Below, piece by piece: positions 8,004 through 17,227 of a DNA stretch of 64,000 nt. The notes beneath the pieces are model-generated. The model did not search any database. It was not told the DNA's origin and saw only the letters and a program-made list of their open reading frames with translations. Each line of letters starts with the position of its first letter. Positions within the stretch are counted from its first letter, which is position 1. This stretch comes from an uncultured Methanocorpusculum sp. (GTDB lineage: Archaea; Halobacteriota; Methanomicrobia; Methanomicrobiales; Methanocorpusculaceae), in NCBI RefSeq assembly GCF_963667985.1, contig NZ_OY764081.1, positions 496,001 to 560,000 of the forward strand, in the 5' to 3' direction. Both the position numbers and the translations under genes were made by a program.

Positions 8004-8131
8004 CTGGCTTTCAGTTCTTTCGTGCCGGCTCCGCGGGCCTTGAAAAGAATACGGTGACCGCAGTAGGGGCAGCGGATGTTCGTACCGATCTCAACCAACT
8101 GTTTACAGCGGGCGCACTTATAAGCAACCAT
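8000..8131 (-). CDS. rpo12: RNA polymerase subunit Rpo12 (P)
   Basis: 43 residues. [21 protein letters not shown] with CxxC at 6-9 and a second pair RCPYCG: the zinc-binding subunit P of archaeal RNA polymerase, homologous to eukaryotic Rpb12. The longer frame upstream reads through L37Ae codons and is rejected; the start lies 5 bases after the L37Ae stop. Confidence 0.93.
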   Translation of the reverse strand: MVAYKCARCKQLVEIGTNIRCPYCGHRILFKARGAGTKELKAR

Positions 8132-8135
8132 TGGG

Positions 8136-8420
8136 TTATACTCCTTTGGTCTCGATAGTACGAAGAACGACCTTGAGGCCGGGGGTCTGCGGAACGTAGG
8201 CGCCGCCTGCGTATTTGTATCCGCATTTTCTGCATTCCCAGATGCCGGTTCCGACACGCTTTACAGCGATCGTATCGCACATCGGGCACAGGTGCTTCGC
8301 GCGGGAGATCTTCTCGCTCTCATTGACCATCTTACGGCAGAAACGGCCGTATCTCGGACCAAAGCGTCCGGCGCTGCCGGTGACGCGTCCTTTTGCAACA
8401 TGTTTACTCTTGGATGCCAT
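8136..8420 (-). CDS. rpl37ae: Ribosomal protein L37Ae
   Basis: 94 residues. Large-subunit zinc protein with LCPMCD and WECRKCG zinc pairs and the typical [13 protein letters not shown] basic stretch. In the usual archaeal superoperon this gene follows the exosome subunits rrp42/rrp41/rrp4; here it follows SBDS directly, after 59 bases. Confidence 0.95.
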   Translation of the reverse strand: MASKSKHVAKGRVTGSAGRFGPRYGRFCRKMVNESEKISRAKHLCPMCDTIAVKRVGTGIWECRKCGYKYAGGAYVPQTPGLKVVLRTIETKGV

Positions 8421-8479
8421 TTTTTATTCCTCCAGAAATATCTAGTAATATTCGTTCTTAGTTGTTTTAATAGTATGCG

Positions 8480-9181
8480 TTACTCAAGTATCTTGAGCTG
8501 AGCATCGCCTTTCGCCGCAGCGTTCGCCAGATTGAAGAACTCTTCCTGCATGCCGGCAGGGATCGTCACGACGCAGATCCAGGACCCGTCGTTCTGCCAC
8601 TCGTTTTTATCCATAGTGACATACGCCGCGCTGGAGATGGAGGCATACGCTTTTGCCGCAAAGTCCATCGGGAATTTGGTGGCGATACGCCGTTCCTCGA
8701 ACCGGATCGGAAGGATCGGGCGGAGCGCTTTTACGGCCTCCTTGACCAGATCGTCCACGGACTTGAAGGGATCGTAGTTTATGCGGACCTGATCCAGCGC
8801 CATCTCGATACGCATGACTGGATGCGGGAGACCGGTCTGCGGGTTCACGGCGTTTCGTGCGATGAAGGTGATGACGCGTCTGCGTTTTTCTTCAATCAGG
8901 TGACGGCGCTGCTCGGTCGTCAGATGGATTTCGCCTTTGAGAATGATATGCTTTGCGATCTCGGTAAAATCGGTGGTCTTGAACGCTTTGATCAGATCTT
9001 CGTCCGGGGACTTGTCTCCGCGCGAAGCGTTCTCGTACACATACATTGCTGCAACAACATCTTCGATGTCGAGATCCTCGCCGTGCCTCATTTTGTCAGC
9101 AAGTTCGGGATCAACCAACAGTTCAAATTTCAGCCCGTGTGTCTCCAGACGGGCGGTTACTGCATCATCAAGGGAAATCAT
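8480..9181 (-). CDS. sdo1: Ribosome maturation factor SBDS/Sdo1
   Basis: 233 residues. Three-domain SBDS protein: MISLDDAVTARLETHGLKFELLVDP (domain I), the central helical part with LTTEQRRHLIEEKRRRVITFIARNAVNPQTGLPHP, and the ferredoxin-like C-terminus. It releases the anti-association factor from new 50S subunits. Starts 8 bases after psmA ends. Confidence 0.95.
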   Translation of the reverse strand: MISLDDAVTARLETHGLKFELLVDPELADKMRHGEDLDIEDVVAAMYVYENASRGDKSPDEDLIKAFKTTDFTEIAKHIILKGEIHLTTEQRRHLIEEKRRRVITFIARNAVNPQTGLPHPVMRIEMALDQVRINYDPFKSVDDLVKEAVKALRPILPIRFEERRIATKFPMDFAAKAYASISSAAYVTMDKNEWQNDGSWICVVTIPAGMQEEFFNLANAAAKGDAQLKILE

Positions 9182-9189
9182 AGATTAAC

Positions 9190-10008
9190 TCACTCCTTTT
9201 TCGCAGGAGTCGTCTTGGAAAATTTGGCAACAGCTGCCTTTACTTCATCCGCATTCAGTTTTCTAAATGCGATGGTCGATATTTTTGTTCCGTTCGCGGT
9301 CTCGCTCTCCTTTTTGGAAGAGTGCTTCTTGGAATACTCGCCCGCGATACCGATCTCGACGGTGTTCATATCGAACTTGCCTTCGGTCGCGGTGTGCAGG
9401 GCTTTAAGACCAAGCAGGACCGCTTCTTCCGCCGAGCAGGTTTCTTTGTACTCCTGTTCGAAGAGTTTGATGACCGCGGGTCTGCCGATACCGATACCGG
9501 TTGCGGAGTACTCGAGAAGGGTTCCGGACGGATCGGTCTCGAAGAGATGATACTTTGTTCCAGTCGGTGACGACTCGGCACCGGCGATCAGAAGCGCCGT
9601 ACCGTAAGGGCGTGCCCCGCCGAACAGGGTGTAGCTCTGCATGTGGTCGCAAAGTTTCTTTGCCAGCGTCTCCACATCGACCGGTTCGCCGTAGCTTACC
9701 CGGTTGATCTGAGCCTCGATCCGGGCACGGTCGACAAGGATCCGGGCGTCGCCGACAAGGCCCGAGGAAGCGACACCGATGTGTTCGTCGATCCGGAAGA
9801 TCTTCTCGATCGACGAGGGTTCCAGAAGACGGGAGTTGACCCGTTTGTCAACGAGAAGTACGACGCCCGTCTTGCATTTGATACCAACCGCGGTCGTTCC
9901 CCGTTTTACCGCTTCACGTGCATATTCAACCTGATACAGACGTCCGTCGGGGGAGAACATCGTGATGGCACGATCGTACCCGCCCATTTGATATTGTTGT
10001 GGCTGCAT
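9190..10008 (-). CDS. psmA: Proteasome subunit alpha
   Basis: 272 residues. The N-terminal gate and H0 helix YDRAITMFSPDGRLYQVEYA followed by KRGTTAVGIK is diagnostic for the alpha ring of the 20S proteasome. The tail beyond about residue 225 is Lys/Ser/Ala rich and longer than the core fold needs. A short spacer of about 70 bases separates it from rnp2; it may have its own promoter as well as read-through. Confidence 0.96.
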   Translation of the reverse strand: MQPQQYQMGGYDRAITMFSPDGRLYQVEYAREAVKRGTTAVGIKCKTGVVLLVDKRVNSRLLEPSSIEKIFRIDEHIGVASSGLVGDARILVDRARIEAQINRVSYGEPVDVETLAKKLCDHMQSYTLFGGARPYGTALLIAGAESSPTGTKYHLFETDPSGTLLEYSATGIGIGRPAVIKLFEQEYKETCSAEEAVLLGLKALHTATEGKFDMNTVEIGIAGEYSKKHSSKKESETANGTKISTIAFRKLNADEVKAAVAKFSKTTPAKKE

Positions 10009-10080
10009 TGTTACTCCTTAATTATATCATCTCTAGTTAGATATCTATGCCCATTCTCTTTTGAGAGATTATTAACCTTC

Positions 10081-10455
10081 TTACCTGCGCACAAATACCC
10101 CGGATATGTGGTGTCGTCGATGCTTTCGGGAACCACCTTCTTTTATTAAAGAAAGGATCGTGCCGGATGTAGCGAGCGAGCGAAATGCCGCAGGTTCTCC
10201 GCAGACTTTGGTGACAACGGCCAAAGCGGCGATGAGGGACTGTTCGTATCCGCGGGTACATCTGGCGATCGCATACTCGCCTTCGGACCAGACGACGGCC
10301 GGGTGCATTTTTGCTGCTCCGGCGTCACCGAAAAGTGCGGAGACCGAATCCGCCATGGACCGGTACACCTCCTTTTGGGTCGGGTTCACCATGGTGATTA
10401 TGCGAAACAGAACGTAACGCCGGTTTTCGCGAAGGGTCGGCGGAAGAACGCTCAT
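10081..10455 (-). CDS. rnp2: RNase P protein component 2 (Pop5)
   Basis: 124 residues. The LPPTLRENRRYVLFRI start is typical of archaeal Rnp2/Pop5, which pairs with Rnp3 to activate the RNase P RNA for 5' maturation of tRNA. An ATGA overlap links it to rnp3 just upstream, matching the Pop5-Rpp30 partnership. Confidence 0.93.
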   Translation of the reverse strand: MSVLPPTLRENRRYVLFRIITMVNPTQKEVYRSMADSVSALFGDAGAAKMHPAVVWSEGEYAIARCTRGYEQSLIAALAVVTKVCGEPAAFRSLATSGTILSLIKEGGSRKHRRHHISGVFVRR

Positions 10456-11096
10456 GATTCCTTCCCCACGATCTCGACCGTCTTTTTCGGATAGAGTATC
10501 CCGTCAAGTGAAGAAAGAGCGGCGTTCGCTTCTTCCTTCGTCATGCCGAAGAGCTCGGCAAGCGCAGCGACTTCCTGGATGTTTCTCTGCCCAAGACAGT
10601 CGGACGCACCACTGGCGAGCAAAAGCGGGAAACAGTACTTCCGGTGGAAGGCGAGGATCTCGGCATACCGGGAAAGAGCCGCCCGCCGGGTCTTTGGATC
10701 GATGATCCGGGAGAGATCAAGAACGACTCCGGTGTTCTGCTGCGCCGCCATCTTTGCCGTGATGTGATCGAATCCGCCCTTTGGAAGATCCGCAATGCCG
10801 GTCAGAAGATGCACGCCTTTTATGGTGATCGCCGTACGATTGAAACCGTTTTCACCGGCCTGCACGAACACGACCGTGCCCGCAGGGGTTTTTCTGACGG
10901 CATCGAGGAATGCCTTCCCGGTCACTCTGCCGATCATTTTTCCTTTCAGGATCGAAACGCCGGCATACTCGGAGATTTCCTCTGAGGAGTCACAGGCAAT
11001 GATCCGGGAAAAACCGCAGGAAGCGGCGGTCAGAGCAAAGCGACGAAGCGTGGTGTTTGACGAGTCATTCGCATACACGCATGCGTCTGTTATCAT
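10452..11096 (-). CDS. rnp3: RNase P protein component 3 (Rpp30)
   Basis: 214 residues, TIM-barrel Rpp30 family. MITDACVYANDSSNTTLRRFALTA, the central GFDHITAKMAAQQNTGVVLDLS and LLLASGASDCLGQRNIQEV match archaeal Rnp3. Partner of Rnp2, with which it shares an ATGA overlap. Confidence 0.92.
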   Translation of the reverse strand: MITDACVYANDSSNTTLRRFALTAASCGFSRIIACDSSEEISEYAGVSILKGKMIGRVTGKAFLDAVRKTPAGTVVFVQAGENGFNRTAITIKGVHLLTGIADLPKGGFDHITAKMAAQQNTGVVLDLSRIIDPKTRRAALSRYAEILAFHRKYCFPLLLASGASDCLGQRNIQEVAALAELFGMTKEEANAALSSLDGILYPKKTVEIVGKES

Positions 11097-11120
11097 AATG
11101 AGAAAAAAATGAGAACCGGG

Positions 11121-11705
11121 TTATTTACCCTGATTCTTGTGGGAGGTAAGGCTTGGCCGGCACTTTTCAGTTCCGGTTCCGCGGTTGTGGAGACCGCGTG
11201 CCCTTCTTCCGGCGGAAGTCTTTCCACGGAACACACGTCCACGGGTGTCTGCGACCCATGCAAGGTTCTTGTCGGCGAGAACAGACGGGCTGTTTCTGTC
11301 AACAAGGATGACCTCGTAGTACTTGCTCTTTCCGTCCTGACCTACCCAGTAGGAGTTTAAAACTTCCATGTTCGGGTAGCGGGTTGCGGCGCGCTCTTCT
11401 GCGATGGACTGCAGGTTCTTGCCGGGGGTTGCTTTGCGCATTCCCATACGGTTGGTTCTGCGTCCGCGGATGTATCTCGATTTTCTGCGGCCACCGCGGC
11501 GGATGGATGCACGAACAACGATGATGCCCTGTTTTGCTTTATATCCGAGCTCCCGTGCTCTGTCGATACGGGTCGGGCGCTCAAGCCGAACAACGGCACC
11601 CTGACGGCGCCAGGTCTGCATTCTCTCCCAAAGGAGCTTCTTTACTCCGGACTCTGCGGGCTTTTTCCACGCGTCACGGACATATCCATACATTGATTTC
11701 GACAT
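11121..11705 (-). CDS. rpl15e: Ribosomal protein L15e
   Basis: 194 residues. [35 protein letters not shown] and the C-terminal [15 protein letters not shown] are signatures of L15e. Start at 11705; a longer upstream frame is not L15e-like. First gene of the superoperon, preceded by a good TATA box. Confidence 0.96.
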   Translation of the reverse strand: MSKSMYGYVRDAWKKPAESGVKKLLWERMQTWRRQGAVVRLERPTRIDRARELGYKAKQGIIVVRASIRRGGRRKSRYIRGRRTNRMGMRKATPGKNLQSIAEERAATRYPNMEVLNSYWVGQDGKSKYYEVILVDRNSPSVLADKNLAWVADTRGRVFRGKTSAGRRARGLHNRGTGTEKCRPSLTSHKNQGK

Positions 11706-11809
11706 GTGTTGTTTCACCTCAGGTTCAGCCGTATCGGCTACATTCCTGTGATATACAGACCGCACCTTGATGCGGCTAGCTGTAAACTCTATATTATTGG
11801 AGCTATGTT

Positions 11810-11819
11810 GTATAAATAC
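11810..11819 (-). promoter_or_regulatory. TATA box for the L15e-prefoldin superoperon
   Basis: GTATTTATAC on the minus strand about 105 bases before the L15e start; start site expected near 11785. It is the only clear TATA box ahead of the tightly packed run of genes down to 6994. Confidence 0.5.
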
Positions 11820-11841
11820 TCCGTGATGACCGAAGTGGTCT

Positions 11842-12318
11842 TCACTCAGGAGTGCCCTTGATCTTCTCTACAACGGAGATCCCGTCGATACGAGTCACCG
11901 GATACTGGCCGGCCTCGTCCTTTTCCGCGGACTTGACCATATCCCAGATCGTCAGAAGGGAAAGCGACACGCCGGTCAGGGCTTCCATCTCGATGCCGGT
12001 CTTCCCGTAGGTCTTCACGCGGCAGAACGCCTCGATGTACTCGTTCGTCTGTTCAAACCAGATCGTTACTCCACCGACCGGAAGAGGGTGGCACATCGGG
12101 ATCAAAGCCCAGGTCTGTTTTACCGCAAGCGTCCCGGCCACCTGGGCGGTCGCAAGCACATTTCCTTTCAGAACCAGGCCTTCGGCGATGGCCGCAAGCG
12201 TCTCGGGCCGCAGATAAATCCGCCCTTTTGCGGTAGCTTCACGGGACACGTCGGGTTTTGGCGTCACATCCACCATGTGGACTTCGTTATTTTCATTCAG
12301 ATGAGTAAAAACCGGCAT
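11842..12318 (-). CDS. moaC: Cyclic pyranopterin monophosphate synthase
   Basis: 158 residues. Second step of molybdopterin/tungstopterin synthesis. The [21 protein letters not shown] start, [13 protein letters not shown] and the [23 protein letters not shown] block are classical MoaC. Start chosen at MPVFTHLN, one base after the stop of the nnr gene; needed for formylmethanofuran and formate dehydrogenases in methanogens. Confidence 0.94.
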   Translation of the reverse strand: MPVFTHLNENNEVHMVDVTPKPDVSREATAKGRIYLRPETLAAIAEGLVLKGNVLATAQVAGTLAVKQTWALIPMCHPLPVGGVTIWFEQTNEYIEAFCRVKTYGKTGIEMEALTGVSLSLLTIWDMVKSAEKDEAGQYPVTRIDGISVVEKIKGTPE

Positions 12319-12319
12319 C

Positions 12320-13697
12320 TTATTTCTCCTTATACAATATGTATGCAAGGTGCCTGAGTAAATCGGTTGCGATTAGACCGTCCCCGGTGTCTTCATCGGC
12401 CAGCTCCCCGGCAAGTCCCGCGGCATGCACCGCGGCGCAGGCGGCCTCGAAGGCATCCATCCGGGCAAGAAGTCCGCCGCAGACGCCTGAAAGAACATCG
12501 CCGGTTCCTCCCGTCGTCATGCCCGGAGCGCCGGACCGGTTGAACTTCACCCTGGATCCGTCCGAAATAACATCGACCGCTCCTTTCAACAGAACCGTTC
12601 CGCCGGCACGCTTCGCGGCTTCACGAACAATGATCCCCCGCTCGCCGAGTTTCTCCGGGACTGGGCAGAAGACCCGGGCAAACTCGCCTGCATGCGGCGT
12701 GTAGATCGTCTGTCCCCGTGCTTTCGGCAGAGGATTACGCAGGAGATCGGCATCCACCACCGCACGTTTCGCGGCGGAGACCACCTGCGAAGCAACCTCG
12801 AGACTTTCCGGATCGGCGCCGAGCCCGGGTCCGGCGATCACCACATCCGCATTCTCTGCCAAAGCAAGCAGACGGGTCAGATGTTCTTTGCCCACTTTGT
12901 TTCCCGGCAGTCTCTCGAGGATCAGATCCGGCATGAATCCATCAACGGGAGTTGCCACGCGGACGACGTCCGCCCCCGAACGAAGGGCGGCGGTCCCTGC
13001 AAGGAACGGCGCACCCTGATACGGCCCGCCGCCGATCACAAGCACATAGCCTGCCCATCCCTTGTGTGCCCCGGCCGGCTTTTTCGGAACGGAAAGAAGA
13101 TCCCCCTTCCCGCAGAAAACCTCGGCGCCGAACGGAATCCCGATACTGTACACCTCGGCCCCTTCAGTCTTTGCGAGATGAAAAGCGATAACTCGGTCTG
13201 CCCGGCCACCCGGCGTCGGCATATCGCAGGCGAGGAACCGGCCTTTTGCCGCGTTCATCAGATCCACCAGGGAGGCATACGGTTCTCTCAGATGCAGGGA
13301 TGCGCCGGTCCCAAGAAGGGCGTCCACGATGACATCGGCGGAGAAATCTTCGGCCGAACAGGAAGAAACACGTTCCACCGGACAGCCTTCCAGGGCAGAA
13401 AACGCCGCCCGTGCCTCCGGCGTTTTCGGCTCGCCGGTAAAGATCACCTTTACCGAAAATTCCTTTGCGATATGACGGGCACAGACGAACCCATCCCCCC
13501 CCGTTATTTCCCGTTCCGCAGAGGATCAGAACGGACGCGGGACACTCCGATCGAACGGCGGCGGCGAGTACGGACCCGGCGCTTTCCATGCGCTGGGCCG
13601 CGGAGATACCGTAATCATCCGCGTTATTATCAACAACCCGCATCGTCTCCGGCGAAACAACGCCGGACAACTCGAACTGAACCAGATCCCGCATCAT
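12320..13697 (-). pseudogene. nnr: Bifunctional NAD(P)HX epimerase/dehydratase with a +1 frameshift
   Basis: 458 residues if one base is removed. The N-terminal YjeF_N epimerase part (VSPETMRVVDNNADDYGISA, LILCGTGNNGG) is in one frame and the rest (VIFTGEPKTPEAR..., then the ribokinase-like dehydratase with VLVIGGGPYQGAP and GMTTGGTGDVLSG) in another. The shift lies in a run of eight C (eight G on the coding strand) at 13495-13502; seven would give GNNGGDGFVCARHI, the family motif. The whole then has an intact length. Either a real mutation, a slippage tract or a sequence error. The encoded protein repairs hydrated NAD(P)H. Confidence 0.88.
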
Positions 13698-13759
13698 ATA
13701 TGTTAGTGTGTGTGTCTCGGGTAATGATTTTTCCCCGGATACATCCCATCAGATAAGGA

Positions 13760-15157
13760 ATGGGATTCGTTGAAGATGTCAGCCGTGCCGCAGAGATGAT
13801 CCGGGAAGCGAATGCCGCGACCCTCATCTCCCATATCGACGCCGACGGGATCACCAGCGAAGCGATCATCTCGCGGGCGGTCTCCCGACTGGGCATCCCG
13901 GTAAACCCGATCTTCGTCCGCCAGCTCGAACCGATGACGATGAAGTACATCCCAAACGACGACATGCTGAAAATCTTCACCGATCTTGGCGGGGGCCAGC
14001 AGAATCTTCTGGAAGAAGCAGGGATCCCGGCAGATAAAGTCCTCATCCTTGACCACCATATAAGCCAGCCGGCACCCGGCGGGACCGAATACTTTCAGGT
14101 CAACTCTCAGTTTTACGGCGAGGAATACACAAAATGCAGCGCGGCGGGGATCACCTATCTCGTCGCAAGAAAGCTTGACCCAATAAACAAGGATCTTGCA
14201 AAACTTTCCGTTGTTGGAAACGTCGGCGATATGATGGCAAGAGAAAATCGCGGCCTGATCGGTGTTGCCAGATGGATCGCAGAAGACGGAGCCGACTTTG
14301 GACAAATAAAAATTACCCTTGGGCTGAATTGTTACGGTCTTTCAACACGACCGCTGCATGTCTGCCTCTCGAACTCTGATGACCCAATCATCCCCGGCAT
14401 CTCCGGCAAACCGGGGGAGGCGGCCGCTCTCCTCTGCAGGACCGGGATCTATGAATCTCCGTCAGATCAGCGGCTCTGGGAAGAACTGTCTCCCGAGGAG
14501 GTAAAAATGCTGACGAGCGTTCTCGCCGAACAGATGATCGCAAACGGGGAAGCACCGAACGGGCTTGTTGCCGAACTCTACTTTTTCCCGGACGAGATGG
14601 AAAAGACGCCGCTCCGAAACGCCTCCGAGTATGCCACGATGCTGAACGCCTGCGGGCGGTGGACCAAACCGAAGATCGGCGAGGCGGTCTGTTTCGGCGA
14701 CCGGGGACAAAAATACCGGGAAGCCGAACATATGCTCAGACATCACCGGTCCATCATCCGGGAACTCTGCGAGTACATTATCGAAAAGGGCGTGGAGGAT
14801 ATCGGATCCATACAGGTGATCCATACCGGAGAGAAGTATCCGGACACGATAGTTGGGATCGGCGCAGGGATGGCGCTTTCAAAACTCGACACCGATAAGC
14901 CGATCCTTGTTATGTGCAGCGTAGCAGACGAGCCGGACCTCATCAAAGTCTCGATGCGGACCTACGAAAAGGTCCTGCGCAGAGGGGTCGATCTGCAGGA
15001 GGCGCTGGTCATGGCCGCTGCCGAGGTAGGGGGAGCAGGCGGAGGGCATAATATTGCAGCAGGCGCATATATCCCCAAAGGATGCGAGAATGATTTCACC
15101 AGAAGAGTTAACGAGCTTGTCGAAGGGCAGCTTACAGCGGGTCCGAAGGATCGCTGA
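13760..15157 (+). CDS. DHH-family phosphoesterase (archaeal RecJ-like)
   Basis: 465 residues. SHIDADGI at 24-31 and the LILDHHIS motif near residue 95 give the metal-binding DHH site; GGGHNIAAGA near residue 430 is the DHHA1 substrate motif. Related archaeal proteins are single-strand nucleases, some bound to GINS or CMG, others act on RNA 3' ends or nanoRNA; the exact role cannot be read from sequence. First gene of a run with PUA, NAC and TrmI. Confidence 0.85.
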   Translation: MGFVEDVSRAAEMIREANAATLISHIDADGITSEAIISRAVSRLGIPVNPIFVRQLEPMTMKYIPNDDMLKIFTDLGGGQQNLLEEAGIPADKVLILDHHISQPAPGGTEYFQVNSQFYGEEYTKCSAAGITYLVARKLDPINKDLAKLSVVGNVGDMMARENRGLIGVARWIAEDGADFGQIKITLGLNCYGLSTRPLHVCLSNSDDPIIPGISGKPGEAAALLCRTGIYESPSDQRLWEELSPEEVKMLTSVLAEQMIANGEAPNGLVAELYFFPDEMEKTPLRNASEYATMLNACGRWTKPKIGEAVCFGDRGQKYREAEHMLRHHRSIIRELCEYIIEKGVEDIGSIQVIHTGEKYPDTIVGIGAGMALSKLDTDKPILVMCSVADEPDLIKVSMRTYEKVLRRGVDLQEALVMAAAEVGGAGGGHNIAAGAYIPKGCENDFTRRVNELVEGQLTAGPKDR

Positions 15158-15584
15158 CTTCCAGTTCGGGAGAGGCGCAGGAGAAGCCCTGTTCCCGGAT
15201 CAGGTCACGTTCTCGTACTCAAACACAAAAAGGGTACGATACGTCAGCCTCGCAAAGGACAGGCTGGTCACCGTGCGGGCAAATGACGGACGATTCACAC
15301 TCGGGTATCCCGGAGCGAGCGCCCTGCATGCATTTCTCCCGGCCCCTGCAAATCGTGTCGTGATCATGGAGGACGCGGTGCCTTTTGTTGCCGACGGCAA
15401 AAATGCCATGGCAAAACACGTAATTTCGAGCGACCCCAATATCCACGCAGAAGACGAGGTGTTCGTCGTCGATGAATCGGACAATCTGATAGCCACCGGG
15501 ATGGCAATTCTTTCCGGAAGCGAAATGATCGGATTTAATTATGGAACAGCAGTAAAAGTTAGACAAGGAAGGAACAAAAAATGA
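15090..15584 (+). CDS. PUA-domain RNA-binding protein
   Basis: 164 residues. An N-terminal module (SLQRVRRIADFQFGRGAGEALFP) and a C-terminal PUA domain (NRVVIMEDAVPFVADGKNAMAKHV... GTAVKVRQGR), an arrangement seen in the archaeal proteins related to the C-terminal half of archaeosine transglycosylase. The start at 15090 lies inside the end of the preceding gene. It overlaps the NAC gene by 4 bases. Probably binds tRNA or rRNA. Confidence 0.8.
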   Translation: MISPEELTSLSKGSLQRVRRIADFQFGRGAGEALFPDQVTFSYSNTKRVRYVSLAKDRLVTVRANDGRFTLGYPGASALHAFLPAPANRVVIMEDAVPFVADGKNAMAKHVISSDPNIHAEDEVFVVDESDNLIATGMAILSGSEMIGFNYGTAVKVRQGRNKK

Positions 15585-15919
15585 TGCCAGGAGTAAATCC
15601 CAAACAGATGAAAGCAGCGATGAAAAAGATGGGCATGAAGATGGACGAGATCGAGGACGTGACCAAAGTCGTCGTGTACACCCCGAACGGGAATTACGTC
15701 TTCGAGAATGCCCAGGTCGTCGGCATCACGATGCAGGGACAGACCTCGTATCAGCTTACGGGCGATGTTCACTTCGAAGAGGCCGAAGTCGAGATCCCCG
15801 AAACGGATGTGGAGCTTGTTGCCTCCCAGACCTCGGTGTCGCCTGACGTGGCCCGCGAAGCTCTCGTTGAGTGCAAAGGGGACATTGCCGAGGCAATTTT
15901 AAAACTGACTTCTGTATGA
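15581..15919 (+). CDS. nac: Nascent polypeptide-associated complex protein
   Basis: 112 residues. MMPGVNPKQMKAAMKKMGMKMDEIEDV is the typical archaeal alpha-NAC start; NAC barrel at about 25-65 and a C-terminal UBA domain (ASQTSVSPDVAREALVECKGD) at about 80-112. Homodimer at the ribosomal exit tunnel. ATGA overlaps on both sides. Confidence 0.95.
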   Translation: MMPGVNPKQMKAAMKKMGMKMDEIEDVTKVVVYTPNGNYVFENAQVVGITMQGQTSYQLTGDVHFEEAEVEIPETDVELVASQTSVSPDVAREALVECKGDIAEAILKLTSV

Positions 15920-16650
15920 TCGGACCAAACAGAATCATCGTCCGCGGAAACGGACGCGAGTATTATGTCAGGGCCGGTGAGGGAAAGCTCTCGACAGATC
16001 TTGGCATTATCGATCTTTCCGAGGCCGCTAATCTTGAGAGCGGAGATGTGATCCTGACCCATCTGGGGAAACCGTTCAACGTTTTCGTCCCGAAAGCAAC
16101 GGACTTTTTCTCGCACGGAAAACGAACCGGTGCTCCGATGATGCCAAAAGACATCGGGATGGTCATGGCATACACGGGAATGTGTCGGCGTGACCGCGTG
16201 CTGGATGCCGGAACCGGGTCGGGGATCGCGGCCATCTTCTTCGGCGGATGTGCGGGATCGGTCGTCACCTGCGAGGCACGGCCCGAGTTTTCCAAAATAG
16301 CGGAAGGAAACATCAGGGACGCGGGGCTCGACAACGTTGAGTGCCGGGCCTGCGATGTTCTGGAGGTCGCTGACGGACCCTACGACATCGTGCATCTGGA
16401 TATGCAGATCCAGCCCGAACATGTCAGGCATGCATATTCCCTGCTGAAAATCGGCGGATACTTCGCAACCTATACGCCGTTTCTCGAACAGACGTTCTGC
16501 GTGATGGATACCGCACGGGAACTGTTCGGCGAAGAGGACGTCATGACCTTCGAGTGCATGGAGCGGGAACTCACCCGAAGCAAACGGGGAACAAGGCCAT
16601 CAACACGCGTTTCGCACACCGGCTACCTAACGGTCTGCCGAAAACTCTGA
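15916..16650 (+). CDS. trmI: tRNA (adenine-N1)-methyltransferase TrmI
   Basis: 244 residues. An N-terminal small domain (VLTHLGKPFNVF-like) and a Rossmann methyltransferase with the SAM motif VLDAGTGSGIAAIFF; the family methylates A57/A58 in the T loop of tRNA in archaea. The true start (MIGPNRIIV) overlaps the NAC stop; the longer frame runs through NAC codons. Confidence 0.88.
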   Translation: MIGPNRIIVRGNGREYYVRAGEGKLSTDLGIIDLSEAANLESGDVILTHLGKPFNVFVPKATDFFSHGKRTGAPMMPKDIGMVMAYTGMCRRDRVLDAGTGSGIAAIFFGGCAGSVVTCEARPEFSKIAEGNIRDAGLDNVECRACDVLEVADGPYDIVHLDMQIQPEHVRHAYSLLKIGGYFATYTPFLEQTFCVMDTARELFGEEDVMTFECMERELTRSKRGTRPSTRVSHTGYLTVCRKL

Positions 16651-16672
16651 AATCTTTTTTTCAAAAAAGTGG

Positions 16673-16697
16673 GATGAGCAGGTTCGCTCTGTTCATC
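16673..16697. terminator. Hairpin between convergent genes
   Basis: GATGAGCAG (16673-16681), 7-base loop, CTGTTCATC (16689-16697): nine pairs with one G-T. It lies between the trmI stop and the end of the minus-strand lipoprotein-like gene and could end both transcripts. Confidence 0.45.
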
Positions 16698-16703
16698 TCT
16701 TAT

Positions 16704-17087
16704 TCATACTTTAGTAAGCGAAACGGTCACTCCATCCGGAGTAAGCAGTGTGGCCGAGGTGTTTCCCGTAAGAGTGAACGTATAGACGCCGAGGAGTTGA
16801 GCGTTCATGGAATATACATTGTCTGCTTCAACGATATCGGCGGAGATCGAATACTCAGAAGTACTGCTCGAGGATCCGTCTTTTATTATTTTCACATAGG
16901 CAACGTTCCCGGAGGAGGCATCATCCACGGTGATCGTGTAGGTGATGGTTGTTTGTTTCGTGCCGTTCGTATCGGTCCATACACCCGTCCAGTTACCAAC
17001 TGCCTGATCAGAGGAGGAAGTTGTTGATGTCGGGACGGGGACACTTGGGGTGGTCTCGAAATAAAGACAGCCAGCAGAAGAAATCAC
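16704..17087 (-). CDS. Lipoprotein-like secreted protein with unclear start
   Basis: 127 residues from a GTG at 17087, ending in a beta-rich domain (YTITVDDASSGNVAYVKI, LLTPDGVTVSLTKV). The frame stays open upstream and encodes DDKKLLYVSLVILSLFA just before the GTG, so a full lipoprotein signal peptide with lipobox SSAGC exists in the DNA, but no ATG, GTG or TTG starts it before the upstream stop near 17190. Either a rare start codon or a damaged start is likely. Resembles a short version of the lipoprotein class at 2078-2764, without clear homology. Confidence 0.5.
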   Translation of the reverse strand: MISSAGCLYFETTPSVPVPTSTTSSSDQAVGNWTGVWTDTNGTKQTTITYTITVDDASSGNVAYVKIIKDGSSSSTSEYSISADIVEADNVYSMNAQLLGVYTFTLTGNTSATLLTPDGVTVSLTKV

Positions 17088-17227
17088 CGCAAACAGAGAC
17101 AGAATTACGAGAGATACATAAAGAAGTTTCTTATCATCCTCTATAGGATGATCTCGCCATATACGTTTTCCTTTTTTTTTCCCTTTGGGGAATATCCATA
17201 TCTTTTAGGAGAACCCATACTCCTTGT

